From positions 4,094,501 through 4,158,500 of the forward strand of contig OX485808.1 of NCBI GenBank assembly GCA_950295325.1: 64,000 nucleotides of DNA. The letters run 5' to 3'. This stretch comes from Polytrichum commune (Eukaryota > Streptophyta > Polytrichopsida > Polytrichales > Polytrichaceae). A model generated the notes under the pieces. That model did not search any database. It was not told where the DNA came from and saw nothing but the letters and a program-made list of their open reading frames with translations. Shown here piece after piece: positions 48,956-60,110 of the stretch. Both the position numbers and the translations under genes were made by a program. Position 1 is the stretch's first letter. Each line of letters opens with the position of its first letter.

Positions 48956-50037
48956 GGGATGGGTTTTATGCTAGGGTCCATGTCCATAATGTGGAAAAAG
49001 GAAGTGGTGCTATTGTGGTGTCACATTCTTTCTCATGTCATACTTTCTTTCTTTTTCCTTTATCATACTTTCTTGCTAGTTTTTGACGGTCTCCACCTAG
49101 GAAAATGCTCCTCCTAGTTGGGGATGCCAAAGTTCAAGCTTATGTCCAATCTTGAGTATGAAAAGCAATGTTCAAGATTGAATGCAAAGCTTCAAAATTG
49201 GTTTCTCGAACTAGGAAGAGCATTTTCTTGAGTGGAGGATATGAATATTTGGCAAGAAAATGACATCTCATTAACACCACTTCTTTCTTTCTTTCATACC
49301 TTACTTCTAGACCCTAATACAAAATCCTTGCATCCAAACTTTTGTTGTCGACTAATTATATTGTTTGATTTTGAAGTTCCTTTGGTTTTGGACCATGGTG
49401 TAAAATCACCCTTAACAAGGGTGTTGTGAGGGTGGTTTCACATTAGGGTCCAAGTCTAGAACACTCCTTACTGGACCTTGCTTTCAAACTCTCAGTACGT
49501 AACCCAAGCTCGAAGGTTGATTTTTTAGACAAGGAGGAGGATTCTCTTGAGCGGGGACCGCTGAGATCTGGTGGAAAATGTTGCCAAGAGAGTGCCACTT
49601 CAGTTTTTCACACTCAAGACCGGACCCTAGTGCAAACTCATCAAATATGAACTTTTGCTCTTCACCAATAGGATCACTAATTTTAGACTTCATTTTTCTC
49701 TTGGATCCTAGTGTAAACCCATCCTTAAACTATTAAGGGTGGGTTTCCACTAGGGTTTTAAGTGCAAGAGACTTGGGGATTCAAAACATTCATTAATGGA
49801 CCTTATTTTCAAACTCAAGATTGGAATATGAAACTAGGAGGAATATTATCTTGAGTGAAGATGTGTGGAATTTGATGAGGAAAGGATGTTGCATTAGCCC
49901 CATGCTTCATTCTTTCATACCTTGAAAACCGGAACCTAGTGCAAACTCATCATGTCCAATGTTTTCTTCTTGACCAATAAGATGCTCAATTATAAAGTTT
50001 GTTAGGTCTTGGACCCTACCTAGTGTAAAACCCACCC
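48956..50037. mobile_element. Three head-to-tail TTAA-flanked MITEs related to family T
   Basis: Three elements lie almost end to end: about 48956-49411, 49419-49724 and 49737-50037. Each begins near GGGTGGGTTT..ACTAGGGTCC and ends near CCTAGTGTAAACCCACCC, with TTAA at the junctions (49412-49415, 49725-49728, 49733-49736, 50038-50041). The third has the cleanest ends. Interiors are similar but not identical (ACCTTGCTTTCAAACTC, TCATCAAATATGA / TCATCATGTCCAA). Confidence 0.72.
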
Positions 50038-50151
50038 TTAATAGATAGCACTATGCATCCAAATACTAAACAACATATTGTATGTTGGATACCTACCCAA
50101 ACTCTAAATCCAATAACTTATCCAACACTATGCACTTCACTTCACTTCACT

Positions 50152-50154
<3 letters not shown>

Positions 50155-50192
<38 letters not shown>
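50155..50192. repeat. GA dinucleotide microsatellite
   Basis: 19 GA units, preceded by CACTT repeats at 50133-50151. Confidence 0.95.
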
Positions 50193-50195
<3 letters not shown>

Positions 50196-50424
50196 AACTC
50201 TCGTCCATCCAACATAATAACTTGACCCCCTATAGGTTGCGGCTGATTCAATCTCATAGGACTTGAACTAGACTTAAATTAGGGTCTTTAAATCTACTTC
50301 TGGTGTCAAATCAAACCCCCCAAGAAGAAGCAACCTTTGGGCTGCATACTATTGCAAGGCTTCTAAATTGGACTAGTGAGGGGTACAAGCTTGTACGTGA
50401 TAATTCCCTCTCTCTCTCCCTACT

Positions 50425-50698
50425 ACTTATCTCAAGCGAACACCTATATTCGAGTGGTACTATGTCGTTAAATGCAAATCCATAACACTAAGCTCAACAC
50501 ATTAGCCATCATCCTAAGAATCTTCACATCGATAACATGTAAAATATTCATACGAGCTCCGAAAAGTATGAGCAAAGTGGCTACAACCTCGACTTCGATT
50601 TCCTAACCATCTCATGCTATCTTACATCCCATGTTTCATATCCTAGGAGAAAGTGGGCTTGTTGGGAAAAAGTAACCATTTAAGACCCATCTACCTCA
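50425..50698. mobile_element. MITE family A, left-truncated copy
   Basis: Starts within the internal block ACACCTATATTCGAGTGG and ends AAGACCCATCTACCTCA. It has the ATTCATACGAGCTCC and TTTCATATCCTAGGAGAA blocks of the MCCA intron copies. The left terminus is lost. Confidence 0.72.
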
Positions 50699-52076
50699 CC
50701 ATACTACACTTGCTTGCAACTTAGTTCTTCGTTTCCTTGCAAATTGCTCCGAAGTGATGAATGATGAAAGCTCTGACAAGCCCCCCCCCCCAACGCTTCC
50801 GAATCTGAGCCGTTGCCTGCATCGACGGTCCTCACTCGTCCTCCCTGTCTGCCTGCCTGCCTGCCTGTCCCCTCCTTGCTTTCCCTTCCCTTCCCTCTCC
50901 TTTCTCTTTGCGTTTTCCTTCTTCCACTTCCCTTCTTCCGACTTCGGCAGGCTCTACTCACCCAATTACAAACACAATCACAAGGATCACACTCACAAGG
51001 GAACCCAACACAACGCATCTCCGAATCGTCACATGCTCACAAGTTACTAAGCCCAACCATGCATCCAGTTGCTCCTCTCTCCTCTCTTCATCATTCCGCA
51101 AGCAGCAGCTTCACTGAATTAGACTAAAAAGTTAGTATCATACTTACATCACCTGCCACACGCTCTTTTGGGGCAGCTATTGCCTACTTTTGTTTTTTGT
51201 TTTTTTGTTTTTTTGGCAGGGGAGACTCACTCAAAGGGAAGGGAAGGGAAGGGTAGGGAGAGGAAGAAAACAAAGTCATCGTCATTTAAGTTGAGGCGAA
51301 CCATGTTCGAGGAGTTTTCTCCTCACTCTTGATGATGCTGGCGGGAGGACCAGCTGCTTCACTGGATTAGTATAAGTGATACTACTTACACACACCAGCT
51401 GGCTCAGTGCTGCACGCTCTTTGTAGCTATTGGGTAAATTCTTTTTTTGGGTGTGGTGCTGGTGATGCGGAAGAAGGATGATGGACCATCGTGTGGTTGA
51501 ATCACGGTTTGGGAGATGGAGCTCCGCGTGTATGACGGCGTGTGGCCATGTGTGACTATATTGATAGAATCTGGGATGTTGTGAGCTACGACGAGAGCAA
51601 TGGGGTGCCAATTTGGGGGCGGAAGCTTCTGGTGTTTCTGATGTGTGTTGAGATGCTTAAGGGTGTGAGGTGATTTGCATCCATCTTTGGAAACGAAGGT
51701 AGTTTAGTGGTGGGACATTGGCGAGGTTGAGTTGAGTGTTTTAAAAAAAAAAACTTCAACGTCCGAGAAGCTATTGGTTGGAGGTTCTGGGTGGTGTGTT
51801 GTGTTGTGTGGTGTGTACGTGAGGTGATTTGCATCATCGGGGACATAGGCGAGGTTGAGTTGAGTGTTGGAATCGCCAAGATGCGGGAGGCTGTTTTTGA
51901 AGGTTATGTGAGGAGGCATTGGGGGGCTTATGATGCGGGGTTACCCCCATTGCAACGGAGAATAAGAGATTGACAATATATGCAGAGGAGGAGGAGGAGA
52001 AGGAGGAGTGGTGTTTGTAGTAGCCTAGCAGCTCGGTGGGAGGGAAGGGGAGGGATTGAGGAGGAGGAGGAGGAGG
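50699..52076 (+). promoter_or_regulatory. Upstream region of the coiled-coil gene, with internal duplications
   Basis: It holds CCTG and CCCTT tracts (50838-50900), a GGGAA tract (51236-51256) and AGG tracts just before the start codon. Two internal direct duplications are seen: about 51104-51172 against 51351-51431 (GCTTCACTG(A/G)ATTAG, CACGCTCTTT, AGCTATTG), and about 51668-51745 against 51823-51870 (GTGAGGTGATTTGCATC, GGCGAGGTTGAGTTGAGTGTT). The transcription start was not located. Confidence 0.45.
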
Positions 52077-55000
52077 ATGCAAGGGATGATGAATCATAAT
52101 AGTAATAATAAGCGTGGGTTGGAGGCATCGGCGGGATGGCCATCCCAGGGGGGGTTGCGGCTCAAGAGCCGCGGTGTTCTCGGCAAAAGAGCCGCACCAA
52201 CAACGCCGGTTCCGAGTTGGAAGGTGTTCAACAACCAATTGTACGATGGGATAGCAGCGGCAGCGGCAGCACACATTGCGGCAGGGAAGCCCGTTCCCCT
52301 TTCCGCGCGCAAACTCGCGGCCTCGCTCTGGGAGCTTCAAGAGCTGCCTCTCCCGGACTGCCTGTGTAGCAGCAATAATCACAACAACTGTGCATCATCG
52401 CCTCCTCTGAATCATCATCCTCATCATCCTCATCACAACTCATCTCGTATGAAAGATCTCTCCGAGCTGTCTAGTCCTCTCTCGCAAGCTGATGGCTATC
52501 TCTCCCCACGGAGCTTCGATAACCACCATAGCCTCAAGGTTGCTCCACTTATCCCTAATCCTATTCCTAATCCGAGTTCTTGCCATGTCTGTGTTCCTTA
52601 ACCTTAACCTTAGCTTCGGAATGGCTACTTCTGTATCTCTCTTACAGTAGCTTACGTCTTTATCGACAATGTCCACCATGTCGTTGTTGTTATATTGTCA
52701 GGGCTGGACATAATATTTGGGCATCTGCTACGAAGGATTAGAATAATTCCTAATTCGAGTTCTAGTCATCCCCGGCTGGCTTCCTTCCTTGACCTTACCT
52801 TTGAATTGGGTACTTCTGTATGTCTCTTACAGTATCTTATGTCTTTGTAGTCGACAATGCCCCACCATGTCGTTGTTGTTATTCTGTGAGAGATGCACAT
52901 AATTTGGGCATCTGCTATGAAGGATTAGATTAATTTCTGGTCCTCCTAATTCTAATCCCAAATTGAGTTCTAGCCATCCCTGGCTTCCTTCCTTGACCTT
53001 ACCTTTGAAATGGATACTTCTTTATGTCTCTCTTACAGTATCTTATGTCTTTGTTGTCGACAATACCCCCACCATGTCGTTATTGTTTTATTCTGTGAGG
53101 GCTGCACATCATGGTTGGGCATCTCTCTACATCCTATAGGATCTTCTTTGTCGACAGTACCCGCCATGTCCTTGGTGTTATTTCTAAAGGCTGCACTAAA
53201 TAGTTGGGCATCTGCTACGAAGGATTAGAATAAGCTGCGTGCACGCATTGCATCTTGACAATATAGTCCTTTGTATTGTATAGTGTTGCCTAAGGTAGCA
53301 GCAGATGTGCAAGAATTGCAAGTTGTAGTTCAGAAATGCTTATCGTGGAGCAGTTGACTAGTCCTAATTCTAAAACCTAGCCCTAGGGTGCCTATCGGTT
53401 GCTTCTCTCTACTTCTTAAAGCATCGTCTTTATCGACAGTACCTACCATGTCATTGTTATTCTCTGAGGGCTGCAAAATGTTTTTGGGCACCTGCCACGA
53501 AGGATTAATCATTAGAATAAGCTGCGTGAACATTTTGGCAGCTTGTCGTGGATGAGTTGACTAGTCCTAACCCTAATCCTAGTCCTAGTCATCCGTGGGT
53601 TACTTAATCTTACCTATGAAATCGGTACTTCTCTCATGTGCAGGTGTGGATGTTATTTCGTGATTGCAAGAACTGCAAATTGTAGTTTAGAAATGTTTCT
53701 TGGTAGTGACGAAATGCTTGTCATGGAACAGTCAGGGTCGGAGAATGGGAAAAGGAGTGGACAGGGTAATAAGCAAAAGATAGCCAGCAGAGGTCATCTA
53801 CATCGGCTGCTCAACAAGCGCGAAGAACCAGGCAGTGGGCGCACTCCCCCTCATCTGGTACTGCCTCACCTGTTGTATATGTAATATATGCTTGTACAGA
53901 GGTTTCATTGGCCAGGTCTAAATACTTCGAAACATTTATCGGAAATTGAATTGGGGATTGAACTCTGTTTGGGTGGAAGACTCAATTCAACAGGACCTCT
54001 TCTCAGGTACCCATGATGAAGGGACTTCAAGAGAACTGCATTTGCAATACCTGGATGATCCTCTCTCATGCTCTTGAGAGGTTTGATGGTTTGTGGCCAT
54101 CAAAATTCTCCATTGTGTTTCTGTCAGTGTGGAAAGTAATTCTTAGTCATGAAAGTGTATTTGTAGTGTTAGTGAAACTAGAAGGAGATGACCTTCCTTG
54201 GAAATTTATACTATCCTTGTGCGTGATTCTGGCTTTGAATTACATTCTTGAGATAGATCAAGTTCATTGAATGTTCTAAAAAATATGTCTGGATGCTTTC
54301 ACGGGCTTTTTGGTTTCAATTTTATGGAGTGATAGACTTTGTTTTGCCAAGCAGCACGACGGCCAAAGACTGCAGCCCCTCTCTTCTTCCACCTCTGAAA
54401 AGAAAGGAACAGGGAAACCAGCACACAGGCAGACCACAACGTCCAGTAAGCTTCTGAAAGTGCTCAGTCGGATTCGTCTCCTTGAAGAACAGCACAGCAC
54501 AGCACAGGAGATGACGTACGCATTACGCTCAGAATTGGATCAAGCTCGTGCCCGTGTGCAGGAACTGGAACTTGCTCAAAAATCCACGCGGAGAGAATGT
54601 AAAGAGGAAATAAAAAGGATGTCAGACGAGAGGGCGAGCTGGAAGGCAAAGGAGCAGGAGAAGATGAAAGCTGCAATGGAGGCTGTGAAGGCAGAGTTGG
54701 AAGAGGAGCGGAAGGCGCGGCGCAAGATTGAGGCGATTAGCCGCAAAATGGGGAAAGAGTTGATGGAGGCGAACATGGCGACTGCGAAAGCTGTGCAAGA
54801 GCTGGAACAGGAACGCAAGTCTCGTCGGCTCATGGAAGATGTGTGCGACGAATTGGCGCGTGAGATCGGGGATGACAAGGCGGAAGTGGAAGAGCTCAAA
54901 CGGGAGTCGGAGAAGGTGCGCGAGGAGCTGGAAGAGGAGCGACGCATGTTGCAGCTAGCCGAGGTATGGCGAGAGGAGCGTGTACAAATGAAGCTCGGTG

Positions 55001-55536
55001 AAGCGAAACTGGCACTCGAAGAGAAGAGCGCTGCGTTAGATGTCATGCGAGGGGAACTCGAGTCGTTCTTGAAGGGTAATCTCAGTCCCACCACCTCACA
55101 CAAGGCTGTCGAGGAAGCCCAAGTGCTACGCAATGTGATCACCGCCATTCACCCTAAAGGCCTTGTATCGTCGTTCCCGCCCGCTGAGATCATGGAGGCT
55201 GTCTCTCCCGACCACGATCTTTACACTGTGGAGCTGAGCCATGACATGAACCACGACGAAGCAGGAGACAGTCAGTATTGGGGTGATCCCATCGACTCAC
55301 AGGAGCTGGGCAATCATTGGGATGGCCATGGAGCCGACGACACAGCAGTCGACTATCCCGCAAACAGGCTCTGGACATATCCAACATCAACAACTCCTGA
55401 CCACATTCACAGGCGGAGTGCAGAGAATTGCGAAGACCCCAAGGAAGGTGACAGTGGCTCAGAATATGTTGTGATCGAAACACACAGCAGAAGGAATGTA
55501 CCGCATCACATGCGAGAAGGCAGGGGAAGTGACTGA
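52077..55536 (+). CDS. Plant-specific long coiled-coil protein (family often labelled USO1-like), 3 exons
   Basis: Exons 52077-52538, 53732-53857 and 54355-55536 are all phase 0 and give 589 residues. I chose the ATG at 52077 because it is the first ATG after an in-frame stop. Family hallmarks: TPVPSWK (43-49); VPLSARKLAASLWELQ (73-88); then from about residue 228 to 436 a continuous charged coiled coil including DELAREIGDDKAEVEELKRE and ERVQMKLGEAK. The C-terminal 150 residues are acidic and low in predicted structure. This is the arrangement of the Arabidopsis At1g50660/At5g41620 group, whose annotation as USO1-like reflects coiled-coil content only; no biochemical role is assigned. Exon 2 is the least certain: its acceptor at 53731 was picked because it keeps frame and gives an S/G/R-rich segment. 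The exon 3 start could be 54352. The intron 1 sequence is tandemly repeated. Confidence 0.88.
52550..53640 (+). repeat. Tandem repeats of about 150-200 bp filling intron 1 of the coiled-coil gene
   Basis: Units start near 52590, 52786, 52990, 53143, 53380 and 53530. Shared blocks are CTTGACCTTACCTTTGAA, TGTCTCTCTTACAGTA, TCGACAATxCCCACCATGTCGTT, GGGCATCTGCTACGAAGGATTAGA and TAGTCATCCCTGGC. The first three units each contain a TCTCTTACAG acceptor-like site that is evidently not the one used for exon 2 as modelled. Confidence 0.85.
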
Positions 55537-56522
55537 CTGAAACACAAACGGCCGGCCAATGGGGACCAGGAGATGTGTCTGTACTATGAAGCCAAAGCGA
55601 AATCGGGACCAAATCTGCTCATAATAACGATGGGTTTACCGCATTCCCCAACGTGGGTGTAGGTTTGGATGGGCATTGGAATCAACCAACAAAAAGTCTC
55701 TGTCATGGTTGGTGAAATTGACAGGGGAGGTGCCCTTGCTCAGCTGCTTTGGAAACTTTAGAAGTCAAAACCAAGGGCTATCATTTGACAATGACATTCA
55801 CAACCATTTTGGCATCTATCACGCATGTCTTGTCAAAATTCTATCCATAGATGCTTCAGATGTACCTGTAGAGTACTTGCAGCTTGGCCATTGTGGATCC
55901 ACCTTCATGCCCGAGGTGGAAGAATTGATGTAGAAATATATGGATGGATGGTGCTACCTCTTGCACTAGAGGACGGCTTGTTATGCGAATTTTCTTGGAC
56001 CAGTTCTTGCTCTTGAGATCTCCATACTGAGTGACCCATGCAGTTCCTGGGTTGATTTCCATTAAGCTGGCCATGAAAGGGTTGAACAGCTTAAGAGCAA
56101 GGCCGTGGATAGTCACTCTGGCAATCACTATTGTGATAGCTCCAACAGCTCAGACATTGATAGAGCATCTTGAAGCTTGTGTTGTTTGATTCTGCAGTAG
56201 ATGGGTTGCTGGATTTTTGTATTCTATGAAGCAGCCATATCCAGGCTGGTGTATCTAGGTACTTCTAACTTGAGAGCAGCAGGCATTAGATTCAAGTGCT
56301 TTCACAAAGTGAAGCATATTCATTGAGAATGTGAAGCATTCACATCATTATTGGAAACGCCATTTGAAATTGGTGTTGGAGACTGTTAATGCAAGCAATT
56401 GTCCACTTTCTGTGGGCTTTCCAAAGTTGTAATGTCTGGATGATATGCAGGAGACAGGATTTATAGTGCAACTGGTATTCACCATAATTCTGCTGCTTCA
56501 TTGTTTCTCAAACCACACATGT
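55537..56522 (+). other. 3' flank of the coiled-coil gene
   Basis: Probably includes the 3' UTR. Short frames on both strands between 55676 and 56128 have no recognisable similarity. No other feature is seen. Confidence 0.4.
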
Positions 56523-56529
56523 AGAAACG

Positions 56530-56672
56530 ATATTTTCTTGAGGAATCCTCATAGCACACTGAAACGAGGTTTGCAGTATTGCCTGCATTTCTTACAAGAA
56601 ACCATTTCCAGCAATGCTGCAAACCTTGTTTGGATGTGTCATGAAGATTTCTCGAGAAACTATTGTTGTGAG
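56530..56672. ncRNA. Long imperfect foldback resembling a plant miRNA precursor
   Basis: The left arm (about 56530-56588) and the right arm (about 56608-56672) pair over roughly 60 positions. Pairs of blocks are TTTTCTTGAGGAATCCTCAT with ATGAAGATTTCTCGAGAAAC, and CGAGGTTTGCAGTATTGCC with GCAATGCTGCAAACCTTG. Most differences are G:U wobbles on one strand or the other, with a few single mismatches and a terminal loop of about 15-20 bases. That is the shape of plant MIR precursors. No known mature miRNA is recognised and the strand is undetermined. An isolated MITE is the alternative. Confidence 0.5.
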
Positions 56673-56680
56673 TATCCTTC

Positions 56681-58080
56681 TGATGAAATGCGTCGTCTGA
56701 GATCTATTGGATCATCATGAACAATCTCATTGTCAGAGAAACTCCTATGGCTTCAACTTCATGATATATTGGGTTGGTGCTGAATGAGGTGGGTTCAACA
56801 TGCCAATGAAGGTAGAGGGTGCTATAATCATCACCCACCCAAAACTAACACCTATGCATGCCTCCTAATCTCGTCACTGGAATAAGCCTTAAATTGTTTG
56901 AATATCTCAAGTGCAAAGCATGGGTGGATTTGGGTGAAGATCAGGGCAGTTTTGGGAGAATGTGGGGTTGGTTTTGGACAATGGGATTGAATTTGGGCAG
57001 AAACGTAGTTGGAGGTGGGCTATTTATATGTTTTTATTAAGATCATGCATGCAAAAGTTATAAAGGCTCTATTTTTATGTATTGGGTGGAGTGTTGGTTT
57101 TAGTGTGGGGCAGTTTTGGGAAAAAAAGCATGGTTGGTTTTAAACAAAAAACATGGATACCATTAATTCAAATGAAACTCCAAGAATAAGCTAAATCGCA
57201 TACGATGTTGGTTTAAGCACCCTCTACTTTATTTGTGTCTTGGCCATTTCAAACAATAACAACTTGATGCACTTTGGGTGTTGTACAATATGTAAGTATT
57301 TTTGGAAATTATATAACCTTGGATGCTTTGGACATGTCCAATGGGCCGATGTCAACTGATTTGTATTGTAGTAAGTATAGTATATGTCACAATGCTTTGG
57401 CCGGGGATTCATAACATTCAAGTAATCTCCTATGGTGCTGCTCAGTCATCTTTCCGGATGATGGCCAATGATTTTTAGTATATGTACATCTGATAGCTCC
57501 TTGTCTCACGGCGCAATAGAATACAAAGACTGGCAAGTTTTAAAAACTACTAATCTACAAAAGATGGACAACTTCCACCTGAGCCTAAAAGAAAGCAAGT
57601 GGGAGCCAAGTTCTAAAACATTTGAACTCTACATTTATCAAGCGGGTGCACGACATGTGGATGTAATTATTTCTTATATTTCAACTCATTGTATGGTATT
57701 TATGCCCCCTCCCATCATTTCCATTCCCTCTTGGACCTAAACCTAGTCCATGAAGTGCTACTCTAGCTTATCTCAATCACTCCTCTTTAGTTTCCTCATC
57801 CTCTCCCTCACCCCTTGTGATCTTCACTCTTTTGGCTTGTTAGATCCTTTGTTAGGGCTTGATAACATTTTCAAAAAGTGCTGCAAGCTCTCACTCCATG
57901 TAATTCCTTATTTTTTGGATCCATTGTTGCGGTCTTCTTACATTCTTTGTAGACTCATAAGAGCCATGTCTCACTTGTTAAATTGGTCTCCCTCATTGGA
58001 TATTTGCATGCTTATTACTTGGCTTACTTGCAAGAAGTGCTTAGATTTCTTGCTGAGGATACTATGTTGCTTATCCCAAT
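56681..58080. other. Spacer
   Basis: No gene is recognised. A 110-codon frame at 57750-58082 is Leu/Ser/Cys-rich with no similarity. Confidence 0.4.
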
Positions 58081-58478
58081 AGTGTGCACGTGGTACTAAC
58101 TCCGGATACACGCACTATTTTGCCAAATCTCAAAACTAGTGAGGGCCGAAATTTTTATTGAGTGTTACTAAATGCTTGACTACATGTTCATCTACCATAC
58201 ATTTCAAGAAAATTAATGAGTGTTCTAAGGTGTTTGTAGAGTGCATAATTTGTTCTGTTGAGTTCGAAGAGGCTTCTTTTCAGTCCACGCCACTCACCCT
58301 TGAGGCATCTCCTAAGAAACTAAAGAACTTGCATTGAGAGTTCCGGCACTTTGACATTGGGGGCTCCTGAAACCCTAGATCTTCTAGTGGCAATAATTTT
58401 ACAGTGTAAAGAAATTTAGTATCAACTTCATCAATTTCTCACACATACTATTAGCCCACCCTCAATTAGCCCACACTA
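58081..58478. mobile_element. MITE related to the nested element at 15601
   Basis: Shared blocks are GCCAAATCTCA, GAGTG(T/A)(T/C)ACTAAA, ACATGxTCATxTACCATA, TTTCAAGAA, AAATTTAGTATCA and ACTATTAGCCCACCCTCA; it ends in CACACTAAAT. About 80 bp longer than the nested copy because of an insertion near 58270-58370. Confidence 0.65.
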
Positions 58479-59123
58479 AATGGGATAATCAATGTAACAT
58501 CAAGTGTCATTTGTGTACACTTTAGTCAACTTGTAAACCATTGTGTAACATAGGCATGAACCTCATAGCACTATTGAACATACTCATGAGTTGACATTAA
58601 TGATGAAGTTGTTGATCATTAGTGTAACCTAGCATACATCTCAAAATAGGGTAAGTGACACAATAATGCATGTGATTGTAAATACCATAAACGGGGAGCC
58701 AGGGGGGGCTGACAACACAATTCTATAATCAATGTGACCATTGTCCACAATAACAGAAAACCATATTGTTTGGACTATGAGCATGTCGGATTCACAATTG
58801 TTCTTTAAAACTGTGTTGTTTTGGACCCATACTTTCTACTAACTGGTGTTAACTTATTCCACAAGCTCTTAAAAGTACATAAGAGGGTTTTTAAGAGGAA
58901 ATAAAGTGCTTTTGTTCTACTGCTGTCAAGATCTATTCCTCTTTATCAATCTCTTGTACCACTAAGAGAACAGTGATAGCCAAACAATAGGTTACAAACA
59001 ACATGCTTGCAACAGATCTGAGGGTTCATGTTTGAACGAGTAAGACAGTAATATAAATTTTACTTTAAATGACAAATTAAACACTGTTCACACTGATAAA
59101 ATTGTACAAGCTTCCAGACCTTG
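58479..59123. other. Spacer
   Basis: No gene, RNA or repeat is recognised. Confidence 0.4.
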
Positions 59124-60110
59124 TATAGCCGCTAGCCCACGGACTTTTTGGGCTAGCGGCTAACCTAATAGCTAACAGTTATGGCTGAAAATGGTTCTCG
59201 AAAAAAATGGGCTAGCCCAGGTATGGCTAGATCGCGGCTTGAAAAAATATGGGCTAGCCTAGCTATGGCTAGATCGAGGCCTCAAAAAATATGGGCTAGT
59301 CCAGCTATGGCTAGATCGAGGCCTCAGATAATATGGGCTAGCCTAGCTAGTTATTAGCTAGCTAAAGATAAGTCATGTAACTCAATTGGCTCAAGCTAAG
59401 GCCCAACCATGTCATCCCTACCACTACCATAAAAAATTTAGGGTTGAGATCATCTGTCCATATCCAAGTGCTTCCAAGTGCAACCGGTTACATGTTTACA
59501 TCTTTTGATATGTCTTTACTCAAAGTGGGCTATATTCTCTACATTCCTCTAAAAAGATGGGTCGTTCTCTTGAAGTCTTGAACAAGAACTTCAACAAGTT
59601 CATTCTGAAACTCAACGAGTTCATCTGCAACTAGTAGCCGGAACTCTGTAATTGGATGAGGAGTTGCAGATAGAGGATGATGACAATTTGTTGGTAGAGA
59701 ATGATGAGCAACATGTTTTAGATATTGATGACGATGAGTGATTTTGACTAATATGAAATATAATTGTATTGATGAGACAATGTCTCCTTGAATTCATTAT
59801 ATGAGCTACATGAATTAATTTATTAGGTCAGCTAGTCCAACTATATGGCTAAAAACGGTACCCGAAAAAAATGGGCTAGCCCAGCTATGGCTAGATCGAG
59901 GCCTCCCAAAATATGGGCTAGCCCAACTATGGCTAGATCGAGGCCTCAAAAAATATGGGCTAGCCCAGCTATGGCTAGATCGAGGCCTTAGAAAATATGG
60001 GCTAGCCTAGCTATGGCTAGATTGAGGCCTCAAAAAATATGGGCTAGCCTAGCTATGGCAAGATTAAGGCCTCAAAAATATGGGCTAGCCCAGCTAGCTA
60101 ATGGGCTATA
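59124..60110. mobile_element. Foldback element with 42-bp hairpin arrays at both ends
   Basis: 987 bp with ends TATAGCC and GGCTATA. A perfect 13-bp hairpin (AGCCGCTAGCCCA, 9-base loop) lies at 59127-59161. A 42-bp unit containing GGGCTAGCCCAGCTATGG and CTAGATCGAGGCCTC repeats about four times at 59209-59350 and about six times at 59873-60090; period checked at 59209/59251/59293/59335 and 59873/59915/59957/59999/60041. Each unit can form CTAGCC-loop-GGCTAG. Between the arrays are a diverged AACCGGTT element (59440-59650) and a 27-codon acidic reading-frame end. No flanking target duplication could be confirmed. Confidence 0.8.
59658..59741 (+). pseudogene. Acidic C-terminal remnant, possibly of a transposase
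   Basis: A frame of 27 codons ending in TGA reads EELQIEDDDNLLVEND and ends LDIDDDE. Upstream in frame there is a stop after three codons. Acidic tails of this type end many plant hAT transposases; the assignment is inference from composition and from its place inside a foldback element. Confidence 0.3.

Noticed and set aside
54013-54270. Extra coding exon between exons 2 and 3 of the coiled-coil gene (acceptor-like CTTCTCAG at about 54005)
   Set aside because: The peptide has no resemblance to the family and joining exons 2 and 3 directly already keeps frame.
54576-55148. Minus-strand open frame of 190 codons over the coiled-coil exon
   Set aside because: Ser-rich mirror of Glu/Arg-rich codons; the plus strand matches a known plant family.
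57750-58082. 110-codon plus-strand frame rich in Leu, Ser and Cys
   Set aside because: No recognisable similarity; a frame of this length is expected by chance in 64 kb.
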